DNA from: an uncultured Collinsella sp.
GTDB taxonomy: Bacteria; Actinomycetota; Coriobacteriia; Coriobacteriales; Coriobacteriaceae
Reading direction: 5' to 3'
Length of the DNA stretch: 23,059 nucleotides
Assembly (NCBI GenBank): GCA_959019775.1
Contig: CAUEPS010000023.1
Coordinates: forward strand, 1 to 23,059
Each line of letters begins with the position of its first letter. The first letter of the stretch is position 1. A model generated the notes under the pieces. That model was not told where the DNA came from. It saw only the letters and a program-made list of their open reading frames with translations, and ran no database searches. Position numbers and translations under genes: made by a program. Positions 6,882 to 14,477 of this stretch are shown here, in pieces.

Positions 6882-7367
6882 GTGAAGGTCATCATCTATA
6901 CCGACGGCTCGGCCCGATCAAATCCGGGACGCGGCGGCTACGGCGCCGTGCTCAAATACACCAACCCCGCCGGCAAGACCTTCACCTCCGAGCTTTCGCG
7001 CGGCTATGCCAAGACCACCAACAACCGCATGGAGCTCATGGCCGTTATCGTGGCGCTCGAGGCACTCAACCGCCCCTGCGACGTCGAAGTCCATTCCGAT
7101 TCGCAGTACGTCGTCAACGCCTTCAACAAGCACTGGATTGACGGATGGAAAAAACGCGGCTGGAAGACTGCCAACAAGCAGCCCGTCAAGAACCGCGATC
7201 TGTGGGAGCGCCTGCTCACCGCAAAGAGCAAGCACAAAGTGGAGTTCATCTGGGTTAAGGGCCACGCCGGCCATGAGCTCAACGAGCGCTGCGACGAGCT
7301 TGCCACCACGGCGGCCGACGGCAGCAACCTCGATATCGACGCCGGCTTTAACGAGAGCGACCTGTAA
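6882..7367 (+). CDS. rnhA: Ribonuclease HI
   Basis: A 161-residue RNase H1, which cleaves the RNA strand of RNA-DNA hybrids (R-loops, lagging-strand primers). The catalytic DEDD carboxylates are all present: D8 in IYTDGS, E51 in NNRMELMA, D73 in HSDSQYV and D138 in NERCDELA, with the catalytic-loop histidine H128 in VKGHAGH. The GTG start at 6882 is preferred: AAAGGA lies just upstream and the first strand KVIIYTDGS begins at once. Longer in-frame readings to 6831 would cross a TACAAT promoter-like hexamer. Length and motifs match the bacterial type without an N-terminal hybrid-binding domain. Confidence 0.95.
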   Translation: MKVIIYTDGSARSNPGRGGYGAVLKYTNPAGKTFTSELSRGYAKTTNNRMELMAVIVALEALNRPCDVEVHSDSQYVVNAFNKHWIDGWKKRGWKTANKQPVKNRDLWERLLTAKSKHKVEFIWVKGHAGHELNERCDELATTAADGSNLDIDAGFNESDL

Positions 7368-7442
7368 CGGCGTTTTCGCACGCTATTTCCTGTCCCCTCG
7401 CGCTACACTCATCCTGTAAACCGAACGGCACGAGGGGGATAC

Positions 7443-8549
7443 ATGCTGCGTATAGCGACCATCGGCACATCCATGATTACCGACGACTTTATCCAGGTCG
7501 TCAACGCCAACGACCAAGCTGCGTTTGTGGGCACGCTCTCGCGCGATGCAAATCGCGGCGCCGCCTTCACCGCTAAGCATGGTGGCGAGCGTAACTTCAC
7601 CGTGCTTGACGAGCTTGCGTCCGCTGCCGACGTCGACGCCGTCTACATCGGCAGCCCCAATGCGCTCCACTACGAGCAGGCGCTCGCCTGTATCGCCGGC
7701 GGCAAGCACGTTATCGTCGAAAAGCCTTTTTGTGCCACCGAGGCACAGGCGTTCGAGGTCTTTCGCGCAGCCGAGGCGGCGGGCGTCGTAGCCCTCGAGG
7801 CCATGCGCCCGCTCCATGACCCCGCTTTCCACGCCATCGAGGACGCCCTGGGTGAGATCGCCCCCATCCGCCGCGCCTCATTGCGCTTTGGCAAATATTC
7901 CTCGCGCTACAACGAGATTCTCGCGGGACACGCCACCAATATCTTCGACTGCAATATGGCATCGGGTTCCCTCATGGATATTGGCGTCTACACCGTCGAG
8001 CCCATGGTCGAGATCTTCGGCATGCCCTCCGGCCTTACGAGCATGGCTACTCTGCTCGACCCCACCACGCAAGAGCTCACCCATGGCCCCATCGATGGCT
8101 GCGGTTCCATCCTCGCCAGCTACGGCGGTGGCCGCATCTCCGTCGAGCTCGCGCACTCCAAAATTACGAATGACCTGCTGCCCTCGCAGATCGAAGGCGA
8201 GCGTGGCACTATCCAGATCGACCATCTGTCCACGCCCCGCAACGTCCGCATCGACTATCGCGGCGACGTCGTACGCGGCTCGGCGACCGAGGCGCCGCGC
8301 GAACAGGGCGATAACGGCCGCGTGCTCGACCTGCCCAAATCGAGCAACACCATGGAATACGAACTCACAGACTTCATCACCGCCATCGGCGGCATCGATA
8401 ACGTCAAGGAAGAGATTTGGGAGACCCCGGCGGGACGCCACGAGCTTGGCCACTACCGCGATGTCACGCTCGTCTCACTGCGCATCATGGATGCCGTGCG
8501 CCAGCAGGCCGGCATAACCTTCCCGGCCGACGCAGGCAAGCAGGCATAG
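7443..8549 (+). CDS. Gfo/Idh/MocA-family NAD(P)-dependent oxidoreductase
   Basis: A 368-residue two-domain dehydrogenase. The N-terminal Rossmann domain begins RIATIGTSMIT and includes the family signature EKPF (E93-K94-P95, in HVIVEKPF). The C-terminal alpha/beta domain has SLMDIGVYTVEPM, the usual position of the catalytic region. The family oxidises or reduces sugars, inositols and related polyols; the substrate cannot be read from sequence. GAGGGGG lies 6 nt before the ATG. The acylphosphatase gene starts 2 nt past its stop, so the two are cotranscribed and probably translationally coupled. Confidence 0.9.
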   Translation: MLRIATIGTSMITDDFIQVVNANDQAAFVGTLSRDANRGAAFTAKHGGERNFTVLDELASAADVDAVYIGSPNALHYEQALACIAGGKHVIVEKPFCATEAQAFEVFRAAEAAGVVALEAMRPLHDPAFHAIEDALGEIAPIRRASLRFGKYSSRYNEILAGHATNIFDCNMASGSLMDIGVYTVEPMVEIFGMPSGLTSMATLLDPTTQELTHGPIDGCGSILASYGGGRISVELAHSKITNDLLPSQIEGERGTIQIDHLSTPRNVRIDYRGDVVRGSATEAPREQGDNGRVLDLPKSSNTMEYELTDFITAIGGIDNVKEEIWETPAGRHELGHYRDVTLVSLRIMDAVRQQAGITFPADAGKQA

Positions 8550-8551
8550 CG

Positions 8552-8962
8552 ATGGGCTTCTTCGATACGTTCTTCTCCAGCGTCACCAGCGGCAGTCGAG
8601 AGCCTCAAAAACCGTCAAACGTCGAGCTCGAGCTGCGCCGCAGGCTTACTGTGCTCGCAAGCGACGAGGCCACTCAAGACGCCCCGCAGCGCTATTTCCT
8701 GCGGTGGGAGGGGCAGGTCCAGGGCGTCGGTTTCCGCTTCACCAACACCAACCTCGCACAGGCGCGCTCCCTCACCGGCTGGGTGCGTAACATGGAAGAC
8801 GGCTCAGTCGAGATGGAGATACAGGGAGCTCCGGCAAACATCCTATCTCATCTCGAGACGCTTCATGCCTCCTACGAGCGCATGGGAACGCGTTTTCGCC
8901 TCGCAGACGCCCAGGCCCGAGCCCCACTTGCTAATGGAGACGGTTTCACTCCTCATTATTAG
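8552..8962 (+). CDS. Acylphosphatase with N-terminal extension
   Basis: A 136-residue protein whose residues about 46-130 are an acylphosphatase domain, hydrolysing carboxyl-phosphate bonds such as those of acetyl or carbamoyl phosphate. The signature VQGVGFRF carries catalytic R62, and GWVRNMEDGSVEMEIQG carries catalytic N80. Ordinary acylphosphatases are about 90 residues; the first 45 residues here are extra, polar and unassigned. The ATG at 8552 is 2 nt after the upstream stop, which suggests translational coupling. In-frame sequence further upstream overlaps the oxidoreductase and is not credible. Confidence 0.88.
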   Translation: MGFFDTFFSSVTSGSREPQKPSNVELELRRRLTVLASDEATQDAPQRYFLRWEGQVQGVGFRFTNTNLAQARSLTGWVRNMEDGSVEMEIQGAPANILSHLETLHASYERMGTRFRLADAQARAPLANGDGFTPHY

Positions 8963-9023
8963 TATTGTGTGCTAAATACGGTATCATTTACCTACGACCG
9001 TTGATAGAAAAGAGGCGAGGCGC

Positions 9024-9404
9024 ATGGCGGTGCAAAGAAGGAATACCAAGCAGCGAAAGCTGGTTCTTGACGCCGTGCGCCAAAGCTATAACCATCCCAC
9101 CGCCGACGAAATCTACAACGTCGTGCGCGCGCAGGATGACAAAATCAGCCGCGGTACGGTCTACCGCAATCTCAATCTCTTGGCCGACGCCGGCGAGATT
9201 CTCTCCATCAAGACACCGGGCGGCAGTCGCTTCGATCGCACCATCGAGCCGCACGCGCATATTATCTGCACCTCGTGCAGCCGCGTCATCGACGTACCGC
9301 TCCCCTTCGATGCCCAGCTCGACGCCAAAGCGTCCGAGCAAATCGGCTGGCACGCCACGTCGCACTACACCATCTTCGAGGGTCTCTGCCCCGACTGCCG
9401 ATAG
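9024..9404 (+). CDS. Fur-family metalloregulator, PerR-like
   Basis: A 126-residue metal-dependent repressor. Residues 8-60 are the winged helix (RGTVYRNLNLLADAGEI); the rest is the dimerisation and metal-binding domain. Structural zinc cysteines are C82/C85 and C122/C125. H24, D71, H77, H79 and D90 line up with the five regulatory-metal ligands of Bacillus PerR, including the Asp after RF, which favours a peroxide sensor over Fur. That assignment is inference. AGAGG lies upstream of the ATG. GTATT-N8-AATAC at 8962-8979 might be an operator, but it does not match the canonical PerR box. No peroxide-defence gene is adjacent. Confidence 0.85.
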   Translation: MAVQRRNTKQRKLVLDAVRQSYNHPTADEIYNVVRAQDDKISRGTVYRNLNLLADAGEILSIKTPGGSRFDRTIEPHAHIICTSCSRVIDVPLPFDAQLDAKASEQIGWHATSHYTIFEGLCPDCR

Positions 9405-9407
9405 ATG

Positions 9408-9478
9408 TTTGGGACATGCCTTAAAATCCACCTTTCCGCACTCTGCAGCAAAAAGTAGATTTCTAGACATGTCCCAAA
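9408..9478. repeat. Inverted repeat between convergent genes
   Basis: Perfect 11-bp arms TTTGGGACATG (9408-9418) and CATGTCCCAAA (9468-9478) around a 49-nt interior, exactly filling the gap between the Fur-family gene and the HAD phosphatase. It may serve as terminator for both, though neither side has a T tract. The defined ends and the shared GGGACAT core with the 15700-15781 palindrome suggest a dispersed repeat. Confidence 0.6.
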
Positions 9479-9481
9479 TGT

Positions 9482-10279
9482 CTACTCAGCAAGTAGACGA
9501 CGCAGCTCTTCTTCGACCGTGCGCACGTAGCGGACGCGGTCGTTGATGCCACGCATAGAGGGATTGCAGCTCTCCATCAGATAGGGATGGCCCACGACGT
9601 TAAGCATGTCGCGATCGTTCTCATTGTCGCCAAACGCCATCATCTCATCGGGCGAAATACCCAGGGCACGACCGTAATCGGCAAGCGCGGAGCCCTTGCC
9701 CGAACCGAAACCGATAAAGTCCGTCCATTCGGTTCCCGACGTCATCACGTCGACACGGTCGCTGAAGAGGCGCTCAAAATGCTCCAGCGCCGCCGGCTGA
9801 TCCACCTCGGGCGTCTGGAAGGCAATCTTAATGACGTCCTCGTCGATGTCCTCGGGACGGTCGACCACCGCCACATCGCAGTGGACCTCATAGCGCAAAT
9901 GGTCGACGAACGCATCGTTGCCGCTCATGGTGTAGAGGTGCCCCTCACACGAAAGGGTCACGTCGGCATGGGGATACGCAACCACGGCATTCGCGATATC
10001 CATAGCAAGGCTACGCTCCATGGAACGCTTGACGACGGCACGCCCCTCGCTCATCACCAGGGCTCCGTTTTCGCATACATAGGCGAGCTCATCGGCCACC
10101 GGGGCAAACAGGTAGCGCAAGCTCGCATATTGACGGCCGCTCGCCGGCATAAACACGATACCGCGACGATGTAGCTCATCGATAAGCTCAAAGGCCTCGG
10201 AACGCGGCTCGCGCTCCCCCGGATGCAGCAACGTGCCGTCCAAATCGCATGCAATCAGCTTGATTCCCTCAAGACCCAT
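9482..10279 (-). CDS. Cof-type HAD-superfamily phosphatase (subfamily IIB)
   Basis: A 265-residue haloacid dehalogenase-like hydrolase. Motif I is DLDGT with nucleophile D12 and acid D14, motif II is PASGR around S47, motif III is K195 in GKGSAL, and motif IV is GDNENDRDML with D218 and D222. The cap domain between motifs II and III (about 80-190) is type C2B, as in Cof/YwpJ/YidA proteins, which dephosphorylate sugar phosphates and cofactors. The ATG at 10279 has GGGGGAAAG at good spacing; a 20-codon in-frame extension would run into the palindrome at 10308-10352. Substrate unknown. Confidence 0.9.
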   Translation of the reverse strand: MGLEGIKLIACDLDGTLLHPGEREPRSEAFELIDELHRRGIVFMPASGRQYASLRYLFAPVADELAYVCENGALVMSEGRAVVKRSMERSLAMDIANAVVAYPHADVTLSCEGHLYTMSGNDAFVDHLRYEVHCDVAVVDRPEDIDEDVIKIAFQTPEVDQPAALEHFERLFSDRVDVMTSGTEWTDFIGFGSGKGSALADYGRALGISPDEMMAFGDNENDRDMLNVVGHPYLMESCNPSMRGINDRVRYVRTVEEELRRLLAE

Positions 10280-10307
10280 ATGCTTTCCCCCAAAGCACCT
10301 CATCAAC

Positions 10308-10352
10308 AGTAAGACGGACTTTGAATAGCTGCCTCTCAAAGTCCGTCTTACT
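10308..10352 (-). terminator. Hairpin terminator downstream of the UreE-like gene
   Basis: Perfect 17-bp arms at 10308-10324 and 10336-10352 (AAGACGGACTTTGA core) with an 11-nt loop, 10 bp beyond the UreE-like stop and just upstream of the HAD start. No T tract follows, so it may act as a barrier, an mRNA end or a palindromic repeat and not as a classic terminator. Confidence 0.6.
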
Positions 10353-10362
10353 CATACGCACG

Positions 10363-10941
10363 TTAACCGCGCGCCTTCTTTACGATGGTAAAGTCCGGAG
10401 CCATGCTAACGACGACCTCCGCCGCACTCGACGCAAAGCGCCGGTCCGTATCGAGTTCACGGGTAACCACCGAGAGGCGAACGCCCTCGATACCCCGGAG
10501 CATGCGGCCCAAAACAGGCTGCACCGGCGTATACATGCGCACGGTATGCTCGTCCGAGTCGCCCCGGAAGAGCGGCGCATGCATGTTGCCGATCTCCCAG
10601 CACGCATGCGCGAGCGCAATCGGATCCATGCGGTCGACTTCGACCAAATAAACCTCGGCGCTGCGCAGGCGCACGACAACCGCCACGGGCACCACGCCCG
10701 AACGGTCAATGGCGAGCACGTCGCCGTCGGCAAGACGACCACCGTCGGTAGCATCCGGCCGAACATCGATCGTGCGCCCCAGCTCCGTCACGCCCGCAAA
10801 CGCGCATACATCAGCCTGGTCCCAATCGAGCAGTAGCTCATCGACCTCAAAGACACCGCCCAGCTCCCGGCGAAGCAGGAGTTCATAGGACGGATCGTTG
10901 AGATTTCCCAAACATGTCGTCGAAACCAAGCGTTCAGGCAT
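10363..10941 (-). CDS. UreE-like metallochaperone family protein
   Basis: A 192-residue protein resembling UreE, the dimeric nickel chaperone of urease. Residues 70-76 (LADGDVL) and 106-125 (DPIALAHACWEIGNMHAPLF) match the UreE pattern DP..LA.A..LGN.H.PL, and H121 corresponds to the conserved nickel-binding histidine. RMLRG at 146-150 matches the helix ...DDMLR. The HxH pair that follows in Klebsiella UreE is replaced here (RMYTPVQPV), and there is no His-rich tail. No urease genes are in view. It starts 3 nt after the FKBP stop, with GAGG inside the end of that gene, so the two form a coupled operon. It may deliver nickel to another enzyme or have a changed function; both are inference. Confidence 0.75.
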   Translation of the reverse strand: MPERLVSTTCLGNLNDPSYELLLRRELGGVFEVDELLLDWDQADVCAFAGVTELGRTIDVRPDATDGGRLADGDVLAIDRSGVVPVAVVVRLRSAEVYLVEVDRMDPIALAHACWEIGNMHAPLFRGDSDEHTVRMYTPVQPVLGRMLRGIEGVRLSVVTRELDTDRRFASSAAEVVVSMAPDFTIVKKARG

Positions 10942-10944
10942 ACT

Positions 10945-11373
10945 CTAACCCTCGACCTCGACGAGCTCGATATCAAAGTTGAGGTCCTTGCCGGCCAGCT
11001 CGTGGTTGGCGTCGAGCGTCACGGCCTCGGGCGTCACGTCAATGACGACGGCGGGGACAGGCATGCCACTCGGCGTGGACAGGAAGAGCTTCATGCCCTT
11101 CTCGATCTGCTCGATGTTGGGAACCTGCTCGGCCGGGAAGGTCAGAACCATCTCGGGATTGTGCTCGCCGTAGGCATCGGCAGCCGGGATGTGCACGGTC
11201 TTCTTCTCGCCCACCTGCATGTCGACAACAGCGGCGTCGAAGCCCTTGATCATCTGACCGGCGCCGCAGGTGAACTCCAGCGGCTCGCCGCGATCGTAGG
11301 AGCTATCGAACTGCGTGCCGTCGTCGAGCGTGCCGCGATAATGGGTCTTGACCTTCTTGCCCTGGTTGGACAT
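10945..11373 (-). CDS. FKBP-type peptidyl-prolyl isomerase, SlyD/SlpA-like
   Basis: A 142-residue proline isomerase and chaperone. It begins with GKKVKTHYRGTLDDGTQFDSS and has the FKBP core GEPLEFTCGAGQMIKGFDAAV. The insert-in-flap domain characteristic of SlyD/SlpA follows at about 65-120, ending with VTLDANHELAGKDLNFDI. The His/Cys-rich nickel-binding tail of E. coli SlyD is absent. The ATG at 11373 has GGAGG 5 nt upstream, so a 10-codon longer reading is rejected. It is the first gene of a two-gene operon with the UreE-like protein, which is notable because SlyD itself helps nickel insertion in E. coli. Divergent from the dipeptidase gene. Confidence 0.92.
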   Translation of the reverse strand: MSNQGKKVKTHYRGTLDDGTQFDSSYDRGEPLEFTCGAGQMIKGFDAAVVDMQVGEKKTVHIPAADAYGEHNPEMVLTFPAEQVPNIEQIEKGMKLFLSTPSGMPVPAVVIDVTPEAVTLDANHELAGKDLNFDIELVEVEG

Positions 11374-11493
11374 GGTAACCTCCGTGATAAGGGCGGCGCA
11401 CAACGCAGGCCGCCGTGAACATATGGCGCTAACTATACCCTAGTCATACAATTCAATGACAGTTTGCAAAGAAACGCTGCAACCGGAGGAACC

Positions 11494-12507
11494 ATGGCAT
11501 ATCCCGTATTTGACCTACACTGCGACACCGCCGACCGAATCGGCTGGGCCACGCTCGATCTCGACCTGCGCTTTACCGCCGGCACCGACGGTTATTTCCC
11601 CGGCGACGAAACGCATCCGCAAGATTTCGACCTCATCGAGGGCAACGCCTGCGCCATCTCGCTCGCAAAGATCGGCAACACGCCGTGGGCACAGTGCTTC
11701 GCCACGTTTGTCCCCGACGAGATTCCCACCGCCCACGCCGCGCGCTTCCAGGCGCAAATCATGGCGCATATGAGCGGCCAGGCAATGCTCAACCACGACC
11801 GCATGGTCAACGTACGCAGCGCCGCAGACATTCGCCCCGCGCTCAAGGACGGTAAGGTCGCTTGCATCCACACCATCGAAAACGCCACGTTCTTTGCCGA
11901 GGACCCCGCACTGATCGAGGTGCTCAAGAGCTTGGGCGTGCTTATGTCGTCACTCAGTTGGAACGCGCAGGGACCGCTCGCGAGCGGACACGATACCCAC
12001 GCCGGCCTCACCGCCGCCGGCATCGAGGCACTTACGCAGATGGAGCACGCCGGAATGGTACTCGACGTCTCCCACCTCAACGATGAGTGCTTTGACGAGG
12101 TTGTCGCCCACGCCACGCGCCCCTTCGTCGCCAGCCACTCCAACTCCCGTGCGGTTTGCGGCGTCAAGCGCAACCTCACCGACGACCAGTTCCGCACCAT
12201 TCGCGACATGGGCGGCATCGTCGGCCTCAACTACTGCAGCGAGTTCCTATCCAACGACGCAACCGACAAGACCGCCGCAGACGTCACCTTCGACCAGCTG
12301 GCGGCACATATCGAGCACTGGCTCGACCTGGGCGGCGAGGACGTCATCGCGCTCGGCGGCGACTGGGACGGTGCCACGGTGCCCGCTTTCCTCTCCGATG
12401 CCAGCATGATGCCCGAGTTCCAGAACATGCTTTCCAAGCATTTTGGCAAGACCGTGATGCAGAAGCTCTGCAGCGACAACGCGCTTGCCTTCTTTGAGCG
12501 TTATTAA
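11494..12507 (+). CDS. Membrane dipeptidase family (M19) metallopeptidase
   Basis: A 337-residue M19 (renal-dipeptidase type) zinc hydrolase that cleaves dipeptides, often including D-amino acids at the second position. Metal ligands are visible: H9 and D11 in DLHCDT, bridging E129 in HTIENA, H194 in DVSHLND, H215 in ASHSNS and catalytic D290 in GGDWDG. No signal peptide is seen, so it is cytoplasmic. ATG at 11494 is preceded by CCGGAGGAACC; a start 10 codons earlier is in frame but would bury the ribosome binding site. A GC-rich hairpin (12525-12558) follows. Confidence 0.93.
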   Translation: MAYPVFDLHCDTADRIGWATLDLDLRFTAGTDGYFPGDETHPQDFDLIEGNACAISLAKIGNTPWAQCFATFVPDEIPTAHAARFQAQIMAHMSGQAMLNHDRMVNVRSAADIRPALKDGKVACIHTIENATFFAEDPALIEVLKSLGVLMSSLSWNAQGPLASGHDTHAGLTAAGIEALTQMEHAGMVLDVSHLNDECFDEVVAHATRPFVASHSNSRAVCGVKRNLTDDQFRTIRDMGGIVGLNYCSEFLSNDATDKTAADVTFDQLAAHIEHWLDLGGEDVIALGGDWDGATVPAFLSDASMMPEFQNMLSKHFGKTVMQKLCSDNALAFFERY

Positions 12508-12524
12508 TTTCACATCCCTTGAGC

Positions 12525-12558
12525 GGGCCGGCATGCCGAACGGTCGACATGCCGGCCC
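12525..12558 (+). terminator. Hairpin after the dipeptidase gene
   Basis: Perfect 11-bp arms GGGCCGGCATG (12525-12535) and CATGCCGGCCC (12548-12558), 17 bp past the dipeptidase stop. Only GTCCCC follows, so termination may be partial and the next gene may be read through. The hairpin contains an ATG in frame with the next gene, one reason to prefer a later start for that gene. Confidence 0.6.
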
Positions 12559-12581
12559 GTCCCCAATCTGAAGGACCGCTT

Positions 12582-13358
12582 TTGACGCAGCAGTTTACGA
12601 TTTCTGTATCCCGGCCGGATGGGACGCCCATCTCCGTCGTCGTTACCAAAAAGCGCGTCAAAAACTTCAACCTACGCGTCACATCAAGCGGTGAGGTCCA
12701 CGCCAGCGCACCGATCGGCGCCAGCCGTGAGCGTATCGAAGCATTTGTGAAGCGCAACAGCGCCTGGATTATCAGCCGACTTGCCCAGCGCGAGCAACGT
12801 CAGGCGACGGCGCGAGAGCCGCTCAGCACCTCGTCCGTCATTGCACTTTGGGGCAAGCCCATCACGGTACAGGATGCACTCGATCACAACTTTGCATCAC
12901 CCGCGCCGCGGCCCAAGCAGGCCACCTTCGCAAGCTTTATGGGTACCGACGAATCGGACGAAGGCCCACAGGCCAAGCGGCGCGTAATCCTCGACGGCCT
13001 AACGTCCGACGAGCTCCAAGCCCACATCAGCCAGCTTTATACGACCGAGGTCACCGCAGCGCTACGCGACATCGTGCACGCATACGAAATCACAATGAGT
13101 GTCGCCGTTTCCCGCGTCTCCGTGCGCAGCATGAAAACGCGCTGGGGATCATGCACGCCCAAGACCGGAGCCATTCGCATCGCACGCGAACTTGCCGCTT
13201 ATCCCATCGAGTGTCTCGACATGGTTGTCGCCCACGAGCTCGTCCACTTGCTCGAGCCAAGCCACAATCAGCGGTTTCACGCCCTGCTCGACAGGTACTG
13301 CCCCAACAATAGAGCGCTGTCGCAGCGGCTCAAGCAGCCACCCATAGAGACGTATTAG
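12582..13358 (+). CDS. YgjP/WSS1-type zinc metallopeptidase (DUF45, M48-like)
   Basis: A 258-residue zinc-dependent hydrolase of the YgjP/SprT-like group. The metal site is HELVH (H218, E219, H222) followed by the third ligand H228 in PSHNQRF, preceded by the family hallmark KTRWGSC. The N-terminal half (FTISVSRPDGTPISVVVTKKRVKNF) matches the usual RKRVKNLNLRV strand region of these proteins. The TTG at 12582 is chosen because GAAGGA lies 7 nt upstream; in-frame ATG at 12549 falls inside a hairpin. The biological substrate is unknown; related proteins act on DNA-protein crosslinks or on nucleotide-like substrates. It is convergent with folB, with a gap of only 6 bp. Confidence 0.88.
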   Translation: MTQQFTISVSRPDGTPISVVVTKKRVKNFNLRVTSSGEVHASAPIGASRERIEAFVKRNSAWIISRLAQREQRQATAREPLSTSSVIALWGKPITVQDALDHNFASPAPRPKQATFASFMGTDESDEGPQAKRRVILDGLTSDELQAHISQLYTTEVTAALRDIVHAYEITMSVAVSRVSVRSMKTRWGSCTPKTGAIRIARELAAYPIECLDMVVAHELVHLLEPSHNQRFHALLDRYCPNNRALSQRLKQPPIETY

Positions 13359-13364
13359 AACCGG

Positions 13365-13850
13365 TTAGCGCACGCGCTCGATCTCGACGCCGCAGCTTGC
13401 CAGGGGAAGACCGACGGGCGCCCAAGGCTTATCGAGCTTAACACGCACGCCAAGCAGCAAGGGGTAACGACGCAGCAGCATCTGGGCCACACCCTCGGCT
13501 GCCGCCTCGATGAGTTTAAACGTATGCTCGCGCAGATAGCCATCGACATCGTGGCACACCGAGCCGTAGTCAATCGAAGCGTCCAGGTTATCGTGCTCCC
13601 CCGCTGCACGCAGGTCGGCATAGAGCACCAAGGACACGATGAACTTCTGGCCCAGCGCGTTCTCTTCGGGATACACGCCGTGGTTGGCAAAGACCTCGAG
13701 ACCGTCGATAGTAATACGGTCGGCATGGCGCAGATCGTCATAGCTCACGTGGGGAACCGCCGTTGCGGTGGATATTTCGCCCCTTCCACGGCGGGCGAGC
13801 TCGGCGCCTTCAGTCTTGGTTGCATTCTCGGGCAGTTTCTTGTTGCTCAT
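13365..13850 (-). CDS. folB: Dihydroneopterin aldolase
   Basis: A 161-residue FolB, which converts 7,8-dihydroneopterin to 6-hydroxymethyl-dihydropterin and glycolaldehyde in folate synthesis. The domain covers about residues 44-161: GLEVFANHGVYPEENALGQ with E62/E63, DYGSV with Y95, LIEAAAE, and catalytic K141 in LDKPWAP. The first 43 residues are an extra polar extension not normal for FolB (about 120 residues). AAGGAG sits 9 nt before the ATG, supporting the long form. It is the third gene of folE - HD - folB, 43 bp after the HD gene. Confidence 0.93.
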   Translation of the reverse strand: MSNKKLPENATKTEGAELARRGRGEISTATAVPHVSYDDLRHADRITIDGLEVFANHGVYPEENALGQKFIVSLVLYADLRAAGEHDNLDASIDYGSVCHDVDGYLREHTFKLIEAAAEGVAQMLLRRYPLLLGVRVKLDKPWAPVGLPLASCGVEIERVR

Positions 13851-13893
13851 CGCGATCGTCTCCTTCGTTTAGAACCCCGACCGCGCAAACCAA

Positions 13894-14475
13894 CTACACG
13901 CGAATCGACAGGTTCTTTTTATCATCGCTCCAGTTGCAAGCATTGCGCGCGGGGCATGCAAAGCAGGCGCGCGACGCTTTGTCGGCTGCATAGAGCAAAC
14001 GCTCAAGCGGTTGGCTGTTCACGCGCAGCTTTCGATGGCCCAGAATGGCCGTCTTAATGGCTGCGGCATCGGCCGGCTCAAACGCCACGTCATCAGGCAT
14101 GCCGCCGAGAATTGCATCAGCGACGCGTTCGCTTGCAACATCATGGGATATACCCGATTCATACTGTTCATCTTTGCCGATATCGTGAAGAAGTGCCGTG
14201 GCGTAGATGACCTCGCGGTCAAACTCGAGATCTTCCTCGAGATTCTTAATCCACATAATGCGAGCGACATCGAGCAGATGGTCGATACCGTGGCGGCAGA
14301 AGATGCGCCCCGATTCCAGCTGAGCAATGTTGCCCAGGTGGCGCCGGAACAGGCCGTTGGCACAGATGTAATCGATACGAGGCATGACGCCAAAAGGCGC
14401 CAGGCCCGAAGCCATAAAACCGCGACGCGGCGTTCCCTCGTCAGTATTCGATGTAAAGTCGTTGACGACTCTCAT
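13894..14475 (-). CDS. HD-domain phosphohydrolase in a folate operon
   Basis: A 193-residue HD-superfamily metal-dependent phosphohydrolase. H62 (CRHGIDHLLDV), the H97-D98 doublet (LLHDIGK), H147 (ILGHRK) and D165 (YAADKASR) give the full HD motif set. C171, C174 and C180 form a short cysteine cluster (CFACPARNAC) near the C-terminus, which is unusual and could bind metal or a cluster. Its start is 2 nt after the folE stop and folB follows, so the three are cotranscribed. Between FolE and FolB, dihydroneopterin triphosphate must lose its phosphates; this protein is a good candidate for part of that step, by analogy with archaeal MptB, also an HD hydrolase in pterin synthesis. That role is inference. 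Confidence 0.85.
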   Translation of the reverse strand: MRVVNDFTSNTDEGTPRRGFMASGLAPFGVMPRIDYICANGLFRRHLGNIAQLESGRIFCRHGIDHLLDVARIMWIKNLEEDLEFDREVIYATALLHDIGKDEQYESGISHDVASERVADAILGGMPDDVAFEPADAAAIKTAILGHRKLRVNSQPLERLLYAADKASRACFACPARNACNWSDDKKNLSIRV

Positions 14476-14477
14476 AG

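Noticed and set aside
8962..8979. PerR box upstream of the Fur-family gene
   Set aside because: GTATT-N8-AATAC is a dyad but does not match the known 7-1-7 Fur/PerR operators, so it is mentioned only in the gene entry.
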